Shown here: positions 25,772-32,672 of the stretch, piece after piece | Position numbering within the stretch: the first letter of the stretch is position 1 | Layout: every line of letters begins with the position of its first letter | Assembly (NCBI GenBank): GCA_016933275.1 | Contig: JAFGBI010000251.1 | Span: 1 to 32,672 of the forward strand | Origin: Polyangiaceae bacterium | Lineage (GTDB): Bacteria > Myxococcota_A > Polyangia > Polyangiales > Polyangiaceae | Reading direction: 5' to 3' | DNA: 32,672 bases | Translations under genes and position numbers: made by a program | Notes under the pieces: generated by a model | What the model saw: the letters and a program-made list of their open reading frames with translations, nothing else | Told to the model about the DNA's origin: nothing | Database searches by the model: none

Positions 25772-27828
25772 GGTCCTCGGAATTCGTGGCTCAGCGAGGC
25801 CTGCACCGCCTTGACGTGGCTGAACGCCGCCTTGAGCTGGCGGCGACCGGCGGCGTCGAGCGCCGCCGGCTCGATGCGATTGTCGGGCTCGAGCTGGTCG
25901 AGGATGCGCCGCGCCTGGTGTCGCATGCGAAGCTCCATCAGGTACGCGAAGGCGTTGCTGGTTTCCCGCGCGCTCTCGGCGCGCACCCGCCCGGCCGCCA
26001 CCAGCGCGTCCAGCCGCTCGATGGTCCCTGTCTCGGTCACGCCGTGCTGGATTGCGCGAAGGCGGACGAAGTCCACGATCTGCGCCAGCACCCCCTTGAC
26101 GTCGAACGTCGCTCGCTCGCCCTCTCCCTTCAGGACGAACCCGCCGAACGGGTTGAGCGGCGGTTCGTAGGCGAGCACGCTGTGCGCGAGCAGCGGGGCG
26201 AACCGGGGCTGTCGTTCGATCTCCGAACGCAGGTGTTCGCGCAGGGCCTGCGTCAGCTCGCCGTCGCCGGTCGCGTTGCGAAAGTCGAAGAAGATCTTGG
26301 CGGCGAGCAGATCCTCCGCCTCCAGCGTGTGGATGAAGCCGGAGAAGGTACGGCGCCAGGCGCCGAGGGACTGGCAGCAGCGCGGCTCGCTCGACATGAT
26401 CCCGCCGGGGCAGTACCCGTAGCCGGCGGCGCTCAGCACCTCCGAGAGCCGGGCGCCGAGCCCGAGGAAGTACGCGCGCACCGCCGCCTCGTCCTCGGTG
26501 ACGTCGGCGTGGAGGATGGCGTGGTCCTGGTCGGCGAGCAGGCTCACCTCACCGCGACCCAGGCTGCCCATCAGCAGCACCTCGAACCGGGTCGGTGGAG
26601 GTCCCTGCTCGCTCACGATGAGCTCGACGGCTTTCCGCACCGCGGCCTCCGCGTTGGCGCTCAGCACGCGGCTGACTTGCAGCGCGTCCGCGCCGTGGCT
26701 CATCATCAGTGCCCCCAAGGTCGCCAGACGTCGGTTGGTGGCGGCCAGATCCTCAGGGGTAGAGCTCGCCCCGAGGTCGAGCTGCCGCGGCTGCGCCAGC
26801 GGCGTGGCGACCGCCATGAACCCGCGGCGCCCCTGGACCTCGACGTGCGAGAGCGCGAGCATCACCCGGATCGATCGCCCGCTTCGCTCGACCAGCTCCG
26901 CCTCGTAGCGCACCGAGGGGAGCGCCCCGTCCAGCACCGCCACCCAATGTCGGCGCCCGGTCTCGCTCTCGGCCGGGGTGGGGCGCACCAGCTCGGCCAC
27001 GTCGAGCGCGGAGAACGCCTCGCGATCGTAGCTCACGAGCCGGAGCATGCTCGGGTTGGCGAAGAGGCCCTCGCCCTCGAGGGACATGAAGATCGCCTCG
27101 CCGGCTGACTCCACCAGCGAGCGGTACTTCTCCTCGGACGCGCGGAGCGCCGCCGCAGCATGCAGGCGGCCTCGCTCGGCCTGGAAGCTTGCCCGCAAGA
27201 GGACGAACATCAGGCTCGAGACGACGCCGAGGATGAGGAGCGCGGCGGCCCGCAGGCGGCTGGTCACGGTGGCGACCTCGGCGTCAACGTCGTCGGTGTA
27301 GACGCCCGTGCCGATGATCCAGCCCCAGGGCTCGAAGCCCTTCACGTAGGACAGCTTGGGGACCACTCGCCCCGGCTCATCCTTCCACTGCCACATGTAG
27401 CTCACGTAGCCGGCTCGATCCCGCGCCACGACGTCGACCATCTCGACGAAGACCAGCTTCCCGTGCGGGTCGGCGAATCGAGCCAGATCGGCCCCCTCGA
27501 GATCCGGACGGTAGGGGTGGACGATCATTCGCGGGTGTAGATCGTTGATCCAGAAGTAATCCTTCCCCTCCTGGCCGTAGTGCAGGCTTCTGACCTGCTC
27601 GATCGCTGCGCGCTGCGCCTCCTCGCGCGACAGGCGTCCCGCTCGCTCTTCCGCCTCGAAGCGAGCCAGGATGTTCCATGAGGACTCAGTCAGTTCCCGA
27701 ATCATCAGTCGTTTCTGGTCCATCACCGACCGCGTGAGCGCGGGCAGGAAATAGAAAAATACAACACCAGAGAACAGGGCAATGGCGAGCAGCGCGGGCA
27801 GTACTGTCCGAAGGACGAGGCGCTTCAT
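25768..27828 (-). CDS. Cache-PAS-DUF294 membrane sensor with nucleotidyltransferase-like domain
   Basis: The chosen start gives 686 residues (MKRLVLRT). A first TM helix lies at about 7-30, then an extracytoplasmic Cache domain (sCache_2 type: YGQEGKDYFWIND, HPYRPDLEG, LSYVKGFEPWGWIIGTGVY), and a second TM near 195-215. A PAS domain (about 240-355) follows. The output region is DUF294-like: MGSLGRGE at 420-427 with Asp433 and Asp435 reproduces the GSxGRxE...DxD motif of GlnD-type nucleotidyltransferases, followed by the DUF294 C-terminal helical domain. Cache domains of this type bind small carboxylates. It is divergent from a DUF485/ActP-like symporter, so sensing of the same substrate is likely. 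The frame is open to 27960, but the upstream 44 codons are Arg-rich; neither start has a strong ribosome-binding site. The usual DUF294 partner, a CBS pair, is absent. Confidence 0.85.
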   Translation of the reverse strand: MKRLVLRTVLPALLAIALFSGVVFFYFLPALTRSVMDQKRLMIRELTESSWNILARFEAEERAGRLSREEAQRAAIEQVRSLHYGQEGKDYFWINDLHPRMIVHPYRPDLEGADLARFADPHGKLVFVEMVDVVARDRAGYVSYMWQWKDEPGRVVPKLSYVKGFEPWGWIIGTGVYTDDVDAEVATVTSRLRAAALLILGVVSSLMFVLLRASFQAERGRLHAAAALRASEEKYRSLVESAGEAIFMSLEGEGLFANPSMLRLVSYDREAFSALDVAELVRPTPAESETGRRHWVAVLDGALPSVRYEAELVERSGRSIRVMLALSHVEVQGRRGFMAVATPLAQPRQLDLGASSTPEDLAATNRRLATLGALMMSHGADALQVSRVLSANAEAAVRKAVELIVSEQGPPPTRFEVLLMGSLGRGEVSLLADQDHAILHADVTEDEAAVRAYFLGLGARLSEVLSAAGYGYCPGGIMSSEPRCCQSLGAWRRTFSGFIHTLEAEDLLAAKIFFDFRNATGDGELTQALREHLRSEIERQPRFAPLLAHSVLAYEPPLNPFGGFVLKGEGERATFDVKGVLAQIVDFVRLRAIQHGVTETGTIERLDALVAAGRVRAESARETSNAFAYLMELRMRHQARRILDQLEPDNRIEPAALDAAGRRQLKAAFSHVKAVQASLSHEFRGP

Positions 27829-28032
27829 GGCGTTTCGCACTTGATTGTACGCCAGGCGCGGGCGGTGGCGCAGATCCTTGGCGGTCCGGGCTGCGAAGCG
27901 GGCGCCTCGTTCATTCGACTCGATTCGGGAAGATCGAACTTGTGATCTGGATCGCAACATGTAAGCGAGTCGCCTTCACCGCGGGAGCGACGGACCAACC
28001 GTTCCCCAACCACACTGTCAGGGAGAGCCATC
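27829..28032. promoter_or_regulatory. Divergent intergenic region, sensor versus symporter
   Basis: These 204 nt must carry the promoters of both the leftward sensor/phosphoesterase operon and the rightward DUF485/symporter operon. It contains the CRP-type palindrome at 27940-27955. I found no clear -10/-35 pair and no sigma-54 box. Confidence 0.5.
27940..27955. promoter_or_regulatory. CRP/FNR-family binding site candidate
   Basis: The sequence TGTGATCTGGATCGCA fits the CRP consensus TGTGA-N6-TCACA with one mismatch in the conserved half-sites (TCGCA), and the flanking T27939/A27956 extends the palindrome. The centre lies about 85 nt upstream of the DUF485 ATG and about 120 nt upstream of the sensor ATG. 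In E. coli the acs-yjcH-actP genes are CRP-controlled, so the location makes sense. Confidence 0.55.
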
Positions 28033-28332
28033 ATGCTGCACGGACCGGCACAGGACTCCGGGCCCGATCCCGCGACCGGCTACAAGGGTCGCATCGGGCT
28101 CGTGATGTTCATCGTCTACTGCGTCGTCTACGCGGGCTTCGTCTTCGTGAACGTGCTCACCGAGGGGCGGGCGATGCAGATCATCGTGCTCTTCGGGCTC
28201 AACCTCGCGGTGGTCTACGGCATGGGGCTCATTGTCTTCGCGTTGGCGCTGGCGCTCGTCTATAACCACCTCTGCACGAAGAAGGAGCGCGAGGTCGCGG
28301 GCGGGAACGCCGGGAAGGGCCGGGAGTCATGA
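28033..28332 (+). CDS. DUF485 small membrane protein (YjcH-like)
   Basis: This 99-residue protein has two transmembrane helices (about 20-40 and 50-78) with the DUF485 features: a polar N terminus, VMFIVYCVVYAGFVFVN, and a C-terminal LVYNHLCTKKER. DUF485 proteins are encoded directly before ActP-like acetate/monocarboxylate symporters and are thought to assist them. ATG 28033 has AGGGAG 7 nt upstream. Its stop overlaps the symporter ATG by 4 nt. Confidence 0.9.
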   Translation: MLHGPAQDSGPDPATGYKGRIGLVMFIVYCVVYAGFVFVNVLTEGRAMQIIVLFGLNLAVVYGMGLIVFALALALVYNHLCTKKEREVAGGNAGKGRES

Positions 28333-30227
28333 AGCTCGGCGGCACTCCGCTCTCGATCGTCATCTTCGCGTTCTTCGTCGCGCTGGTGCTGTTCCTCTCC
28401 TACTACTTCGCTCGGCGCGCGAAGTCGGCGGCCGGATACTACGCGGCGGGCGGCCAGATCCACTGGGCCGTCAACGGCATCAGCTTCGCCGGCGACTACC
28501 TCTCCGCCGCGTCGTTCCTCGGCATCTGCGGCATGATCGCGACGCTCGGCTACGATGGGTTCCTGTACTCCATCGGGTACCTCGCGGGCTGGATCGTGGC
28601 CCTCTTCGTGGTGGCCGAGCCGATGAAGCGGATGGGGAAGTTCACCTTCACGGACGCCGTCGACGCGAAGTACGACAGCCGCGGTATCAAGCTCGTGGCG
28701 GCCATCTCCACGCTCGTCGTGTCCGTCTGCTACCTCATCCCGCAGATGAACGGGGCTGGGTCGCTCGTGGAGCCGCTCCTCGGGCTGCCGCATTGGGTCG
28801 GGGTGATCCTGGTTGGTGTCATCGTGATCACGATCGTGTCGACCGCTGGCATGACGTCGACCACCTACGTGCAGTTCCTGAAGGGGGGCCTACTGCTCAT
28901 TTTCTCGACCATCCTCACCGGAGCCGTGCTCGTGCGCGGCCTCAGCACCGAGCCCCCGAGCCTGCCGGGTCCGGACGGAAAGCCGCTGCTCTACGTTCCC
29001 GAGCGATCGACGGTCGACGAACTCGAGGTTGCGGGCTACGCGCGGAGTCACGTGGCCGGCGACTTCTCCAAGTACGTGAAGGATGGCAAGGTCACCTGGT
29101 GGCGACGTGACGCCGAGGGCCACGTCTGGCGCTCGCAGTGGAAGAGCGCCACCGAGACCAACGGCGAGCCCGGCGGGCTACTCTACCCGGTGGGACGCAT
29201 CCGCCAAGTGGGTGGCCTCGACGCCGACGCCGCCGCGCGCGGCACCGGTCCCCTCAGCCCAGTCGGGTACCTAGCGCGCCTGACCCACCCGGACACGCGA
29301 GTGGAGCAGTGGCACCAGGCGTCCGTCGTGGACGAGGCGGGGACCAAGTACACGGTCTTCTATCCCAAGGCGGTGTCCGGCACCGACCAGATGAAGCCGG
29401 GGGTGAAGTTCAAGGTGAAGACCCTCTGGGAGAAGCTCAACTTCGTCTCCCTCATGCTGGCGCTCTTCTTCGGCACCGCCGCGCTCCCACACATCCTGAT
29501 CCGCTACTACACGGTCCCCAGCCCCGCCTGCGCGCGCAAGTCCACCATCGTGGCCATCGCCGCCATCGGGTTCTTCTACGTGCTCACGCTCTTCATGGGG
29601 CTCGGCGCGGCGACCAACGGCACGGTCAATCCGGCGGACAACAACATGTCCGCCCCGCTCCTGGCCCTCTCCTTCGGCGGGGTGCTCTTCGCCATCATCT
29701 CGGCCATCGCCTTCGCAACGGTGCTCGGTACCGTGGCCGGCCTGATCGTCGCGGCCTCGGGCGCCGTGGCGCACGATCTGATGGACCGGTTCGCTCAGAT
29801 GGGGCTCACCGATCAACAGAAGGTCCGCGCGGGGAAGGTCGCCGCGTTCGGCGTCGGGATCGTCGCCATCGTCCTCGGCATCGTGTTCCGTGGCATCAAC
29901 GTGAGCTTCCTCGTCGGCTGGGCCTTCGCGGTCGCGGCTGCGGCGAACCTCCCGGCGATCCTGATGCTCCTGTTCTGGAAACGCACCACGGCGAAGGGCA
30001 TCGTCGCTTCCATCGTGGTGGGCATCGTCGCCTCCCTCGGCATCATCCTGACGGGGCCCGAGATGTTCGCCGGCCCCTACGGGCTCACCGCCGCGCAGGC
30101 CTGGCACCCCCTCGGCCAGCCGGGGATCATCGCCATCCCGTTGAGCTTCCTCGCCCTCGTGGTGGTGTCGCTGGTGACGCAGAAGAAGCCTGCCGAGCAG
30201 AGGGTCGCCTCCGCCGCGACCGGCTGA
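28329..30227 (+). CDS. ActP-like sodium:solute (monocarboxylate) symporter with large loop insert
   Basis: This 632-residue member of the solute:sodium symporter family is most like ActP cation/acetate symporters. The N-terminal helices carry YYAAGGQIHWAVNGISFAGDYLSAASFLG, a signature of the group (sequence split here: YYAAGGQIHW then AVNGISFAGDYLSAASFLG), and later SAIAFATVLGTVAGL. Between the helix ending near residue 204 and the one starting near 371 lies a hydrophilic insert of about 165 residues, absent from E. coli ActP, with VTWWRRDAEGHVWRSQW and KYTVFYPKAVSG. The remaining helices are regular. It probably imports acetate or another short organic acid with Na+ or H+. It is coupled to the DUF485 gene, divergent from the Cache-PAS-DUF294 sensor, and followed by a porin gene after 135 nt. 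Confidence 0.88.
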   Translation: MKLGGTPLSIVIFAFFVALVLFLSYYFARRAKSAAGYYAAGGQIHWAVNGISFAGDYLSAASFLGICGMIATLGYDGFLYSIGYLAGWIVALFVVAEPMKRMGKFTFTDAVDAKYDSRGIKLVAAISTLVVSVCYLIPQMNGAGSLVEPLLGLPHWVGVILVGVIVITIVSTAGMTSTTYVQFLKGGLLLIFSTILTGAVLVRGLSTEPPSLPGPDGKPLLYVPERSTVDELEVAGYARSHVAGDFSKYVKDGKVTWWRRDAEGHVWRSQWKSATETNGEPGGLLYPVGRIRQVGGLDADAAARGTGPLSPVGYLARLTHPDTRVEQWHQASVVDEAGTKYTVFYPKAVSGTDQMKPGVKFKVKTLWEKLNFVSLMLALFFGTAALPHILIRYYTVPSPACARKSTIVAIAAIGFFYVLTLFMGLGAATNGTVNPADNNMSAPLLALSFGGVLFAIISAIAFATVLGTVAGLIVAASGAVAHDLMDRFAQMGLTDQQKVRAGKVAAFGVGIVAIVLGIVFRGINVSFLVGWAFAVAAAANLPAILMLLFWKRTTAKGIVASIVVGIVASLGIILTGPEMFAGPYGLTAAQAWHPLGQPGIIAIPLSFLALVVVSLVTQKKPAEQRVASAATG

Positions 30228-30350
30228 GCGCAGCGGACCAGCCGCGGCGACGCCAGCGCGCTGCGGCCTCCTGCCCATCGACCCTGAGCGGGAGCCCCTG
30301 ACCAGGCCTCCGCGCTCCTGTCCCTACTCGAAGTGCCCGAACTGCTCAGC

Positions 30351-30356
30351 GAGGAG
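30351..30356 (+). promoter_or_regulatory. Ribosome-binding site deciding the porin start at 30363
   Basis: GAGGAG lies 6 nt before ATG 30363. It rules out the in-frame upstream codon at 30333 and places the signal peptide directly at the N terminus. Confidence 0.7.
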
Positions 30357-30362
30357 TCTCCC

Positions 30363-31799
30363 ATGAGAACGATGACGCTCGGATCCGTGATCACCGCGAC
30401 CCTGTTCCTCTCCTTCGGAGCGCGCGCGCAGCCCGCTCCTGTCGATGGGGCTGCGGACGCCGGTGCGGCGCCCCCGGCCGCGGCTGCTGCGCCGGCGGCG
30501 GCTGCTGCGCCGGCGGCGCCGGCCGCGGCTGTCGCGCCGGCTGTGCCGGCCGCGGCTGTCGCGCCGGCTGCGCCGGCCGTCGAGGTGGCGCCGACCGCCC
30601 CCGTGGCCGCGGTGGCCATCGAGGCGCCGCCGCCTCCCGTCGCGCCGGTCGCCTCGGCTTCGCTCGCTCCCCCAGAGGCCGTTCCCGCGAAGACGTTCCC
30701 GAGCTTCAAGTTCTACGGGCACGCGCGCCTCGACGCCGCCTATGCGACACAGCGGATGTATCACGCGCAGATGGGCTTCTGGGCACTGAGCCCGAGCACC
30801 CCAGGGACCCAGGAGGCGGAGTTCGTGCTCTACCCGCGATGGAGCCGCTTCGGCGTGGATGTGGCGGTAGCCGAGCCTGCACCCGGCGTCACCATCGATG
30901 CCAAGCTCGAGATGGATTTCGTGAACGGCGGCTCGGAGTCGCGTGCCATCCCCCGCATGCGGCACGCCTACGGCCAGCTCAAGGCGGGGGACTTCCAGTT
31001 CCTCGGCGGCCAGACTTGGGATCTCATCGCCCCCCTCCTCTACGGTGGCATGGAGCAGGTCCTCTTCTGGTACGGCGGCAACCTCGGCGATCGACGCCCG
31101 CAGCTTCGCGTCACCTACGGACCCTCGTTCGGCAACGCGAAGCTGGTGGTGGCGGCGGCGGTGGCTCAGAGCGGCGCCGTGGACATCCAGGATCTCGACG
31201 CGGATACCGTGATGGACGGCGTCTCCTCGGCGCAGCCGGCCCTGCAGGGCCTGGCCGAGGTCCAGGTCAAGCTCCAGCCCGACGCGAAGGCACCGCTCCG
31301 CGTCGGCGTCTCGGCTCACCGCGGCCAGAAGCGGATCGCGGTCGGCGCGGACGAGGAGGTGTTCCCGGTGATCGCCGGCATCGCCCACGTCGCCATCCCG
31401 ATCAGCGTGGTCACGCTGCAGGCCGAGGGGTACCTCGGCGAGAACCTGAGCGACCTGCGCGGCGGCATCGGTCAGGGGATCGAGCTCCGCGATCTCGATG
31501 GCGACGGCGTGACGGACGAGGCCGACACCATCCCGGCGAGGGGCGGGTTCGTGCAGCTCCAGCTGGATCCGGTCGGCTGGTACTCGCTCCAGCTCGGCAC
31601 CGGCGTGGACAATCCCAAGGGTGTCGCCGCCGGCGGGCGCGGTCTGAACCAAACCGTGCACTTCGGCAACGCGTTCAAGCCCTACCGGCAGCTCGTCGTC
31701 GGAGCCGTGTACGACTACTACCGCACCGAGTACGCCGGGGATGCGATGCGCGACGCCAACGCGCACCGCTATCAGATGTACACGATGATCCCGTTCTGA
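30363..31799 (+). CDS. DcaP-like outer-membrane porin with Ala/Pro linker
   Basis: From ATG 30363 the protein has 478 residues. Residues 1-22 form a signal peptide ending ARA. About 30-105 is an Ala/Pro/Val low-complexity linker built from near-repeats of AAAPA and AVAPA. The rest is a beta-barrel with DcaP-type features: FKFYGHARLDAAY, PRWSRFGVDV, LEMDFVNGG, RMRHAYGQL and GGQTWDLIAP, and a C-terminal Phe (MIPF) as expected for BAM insertion. DcaP-like porins import small, often acidic molecules. Lying 135 nt downstream of the symporter on the same strand, it may supply the outer-membrane step for the same substrate. The linker could span to the peptidoglycan or form coiled structure as in E. 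coli-unlike DcaP proteins, which is unproven. Confidence 0.8.
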   Translation: MRTMTLGSVITATLFLSFGARAQPAPVDGAADAGAAPPAAAAAPAAAAAPAAPAAAVAPAVPAAAVAPAAPAVEVAPTAPVAAVAIEAPPPPVAPVASASLAPPEAVPAKTFPSFKFYGHARLDAAYATQRMYHAQMGFWALSPSTPGTQEAEFVLYPRWSRFGVDVAVAEPAPGVTIDAKLEMDFVNGGSESRAIPRMRHAYGQLKAGDFQFLGGQTWDLIAPLLYGGMEQVLFWYGGNLGDRRPQLRVTYGPSFGNAKLVVAAAVAQSGAVDIQDLDADTVMDGVSSAQPALQGLAEVQVKLQPDAKAPLRVGVSAHRGQKRIAVGADEEVFPVIAGIAHVAIPISVVTLQAEGYLGENLSDLRGGIGQGIELRDLDGDGVTDEADTIPARGGFVQLQLDPVGWYSLQLGTGVDNPKGVAAGGRGLNQTVHFGNAFKPYRQLVVGAVYDYYRTEYAGDAMRDANAHRYQMYTMIPF

Positions 31800-32002
31800 G
31801 CGGCGTTGCCGCGGAGCCAACGTGGTGGACGCTGCGGCGCTGGGCGTCGGTCCGACGGTGACCTCGTCCGGCGCCGCGTTCGGGTTTCTGGCTGCAGCCT
31901 CGGGACGGCCTCGCTCGCAGGACGAGCCCACCGTTTGCTCCACGCAGCCACTACCTCGCAGGCACGCGGCAGTCGGGCTGGGGTGCCAACCCTGCTCCAG
32001 GG

Positions 32003-32672
32003 TCAGTCGAGGAACCGGACGTTGCTCACGCAGACATTGAAGTCGATGTCTTCGATCGTGCTCGGCGTGATCTGCCAGGCAATGGATTGGAGGTTGCCTA
32101 GATCCGCCGATGGGATCGAGGGATTGCCGCTGCTCCAGCAGTCCAGTCGAAACTGCGACCAGCGGAGGGTGTAGGTTCCACTGTCCGTGATGTCGTAGCA
32201 ATACGTGAGCTCATCGTCGCCGAGCACCTTGAGCAACACGCGGAACCCCGTGCCCCAGGGGTTGTCGACATCGAACTCGACTCCTCCGAAGCGCGTGCCG
32301 TCCCAGGCCTCTTCCGGTGCGTTCTCCTCGTTGGCCTGGTTGAGGTTGAGGGCGATCCCGGCACCCCAGTAGTCGTCGTAGTCGCACTCGTCGTACTCGT
32401 CGCAGGGAACCTGCTCCGAGCTTCCGGTCATGCAGACCTTGGTGCCGACGACGTCGCCGTAGCAGATCCCATCCATCCCCTCGTCGCACTCCGGGGCGAC
32501 GTCGGTTCCGAGCGGATCGTGGAAGTTATACCAGGAGCCCTTCACGTCGTGAGCGGGATCGGTGCTGTAGCCATACTCGACCTGGATGACTTCGCTCGGC
32601 GTGGAACCGCCGGTGCCGCCGGTGTTTTCCAGGCCGCCGGTGTTCTCGGTGCCGCCGGTGTTCTCGGTGCCG
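32003..32672 (-). CDS. Secreted protein with TENTGG linker, 5' end outside window
   Basis: The frame ends at 32003 and stays open to the right edge, so the N terminus lies outside the window; the GTG at 32545 is internal. The visible 222 or so residues begin with a repeated TENTGG linker (32615-32672 in DNA), typical of Myxococcota lipoproteins, then STPSEVIQVEYGYSTD. A Cys-containing acidic region (VPCDEYDECDYDDYW) and a beta-sandwich-like C-terminal domain follow (FGGVEFDVDN, CYDITDSGTYTLRWSQF, QSIAWQITPS, DFNVCVSNVRF). The last part resembles carbohydrate-binding, galactose-binding-like modules, for example SIxWQ and DFxVxVSNV strands, but I cannot name a family. It is convergent with the porin gene, 203 nt away. 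Confidence 0.75.
   Translation of the reverse strand, partial: GTENTGGTENTGGLENTGGTGGSTPSEVIQVEYGYSTDPAHDVKGSWYNFHDPLGTDVAPECDEGMDGICYGDVVGTKVCMTGSSEQVPCDEYDECDYDDYWGAGIALNLNQANEENAPEEAWDGTRFGGVEFDVDNPWGTGFRVLLKVLGDDELTYCYDITDSGTYTLRWSQFRLDCWSSGNPSIPSADLGNLQSIAWQITPSTIEDIDFNVCVSNVRFLD
32615..32672 (-). repeat. 18-bp tandem repeat coding for TENTGG, continues past the edge
   Basis: Three 18-bp units (32615-32632, 32633-32650, 32651-32668) plus 4 nt are visible; the last two complete units are identical and the first differs at four bases (one unit reads LENTGG). The unit keeps the reading frame, so copy number can change without frameshift. Confidence 0.9.

Noticed and set aside
27860-27885. 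Sigma-54-like TGGCGC...TTGG before the sensor gene
   Set aside because: The spacing between the GG and GC elements is wrong by two bases, and the orientation does not match the sensor gene.
31834-31877. Convergent terminator between the porin and the right-edge gene
   Set aside because: Only 7-bp outer arms around a 30-nt loop with a small inner 5-bp hairpin; too weak to call in such GC-rich sequence.

Overview
The window is high-GC DNA with the gene repertoire of a Myxococcota (delta-proteobacterial, Polyangia-like) chromosome. The clues are lipoproteins with long Gly/Ala/Ser or TENTGG-type linkers, a TPR/PEGA-type protein with two C-terminal membrane helices, a MopE-like/RCC1 lipoprotein, a SUMF1-domain lipoprotein, and a Hanks-type kinase with a membrane anchor and Pro/Ala-rich tail. 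The taxon is inferred from this style, not proven. All family names rest on motifs read by eye.

Layout. (1) 1-131: a nested inverted repeat. (2) 184-8861: a two-gene operon for an alpha-2-macroglobulin lipoprotein with an intact CTEQ thioester motif and penicillin-binding protein 1C, overlapping by 4 nt. This is the classic periplasmic protease-trap plus cell-wall-repair pair. (3) 9163-18192: a + strand run of envelope-type genes (TPR/PEGA protein, SUMF1-like lipoprotein, metal-binding/RCC1 lipoprotein, VWA protein), followed after a hairpin by a Ser/Thr kinase (18483-19973) and a tiny lipoprotein. (4) 20427-24967: a damaged region. A beta-propeller gene on the - strand and an hdrA-like gene on the + strand both lack their 5' parts and meet head to head near 21.16-21.20 kb. 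hdrA also carries a -1 frameshift in a C5 run and a 70-nt insertion made of a 37-bp direct repeat plus 33 nt. Intact mvhD-like and metV-like genes follow, then a 5'-truncated DUF362-like remnant. (5) 25022-31799: a carboxylate-uptake locus. A Cache-PAS-DUF294 nucleotidyltransferase-like sensor and an overlapping metallophosphoesterase are read leftward. A DUF485 protein and an ActP-like sodium:solute symporter are read rightward, followed by a DcaP-like porin. The divergent intergenic region holds a near-consensus CRP-type palindrome. (6) 32003-32672: the 3' part of a secreted protein gene running off the right edge.

How they work together. The A2M/PbpC pair guards and repairs the periplasm. 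HdrA, MvhD and MetV together would be an electron-transfer module tied to methylene-tetrahydrofolate reduction, but the hdrA copy cannot be translated as one chain as it stands, so either the locus is decaying or the assembly is wrong there. The last locus looks like a regulated organic-acid import system: outer-membrane porin, inner-membrane symporter with its small partner, and a membrane sensor whose output domain resembles GlnD-type nucleotidyltransferases, co-transcribed with a phosphoesterase. The two most useful things to follow up are the broken junction at 21.2 kb and the sensor/nucleotidyltransferase/phosphoesterase/CRP arrangement around the symporter.
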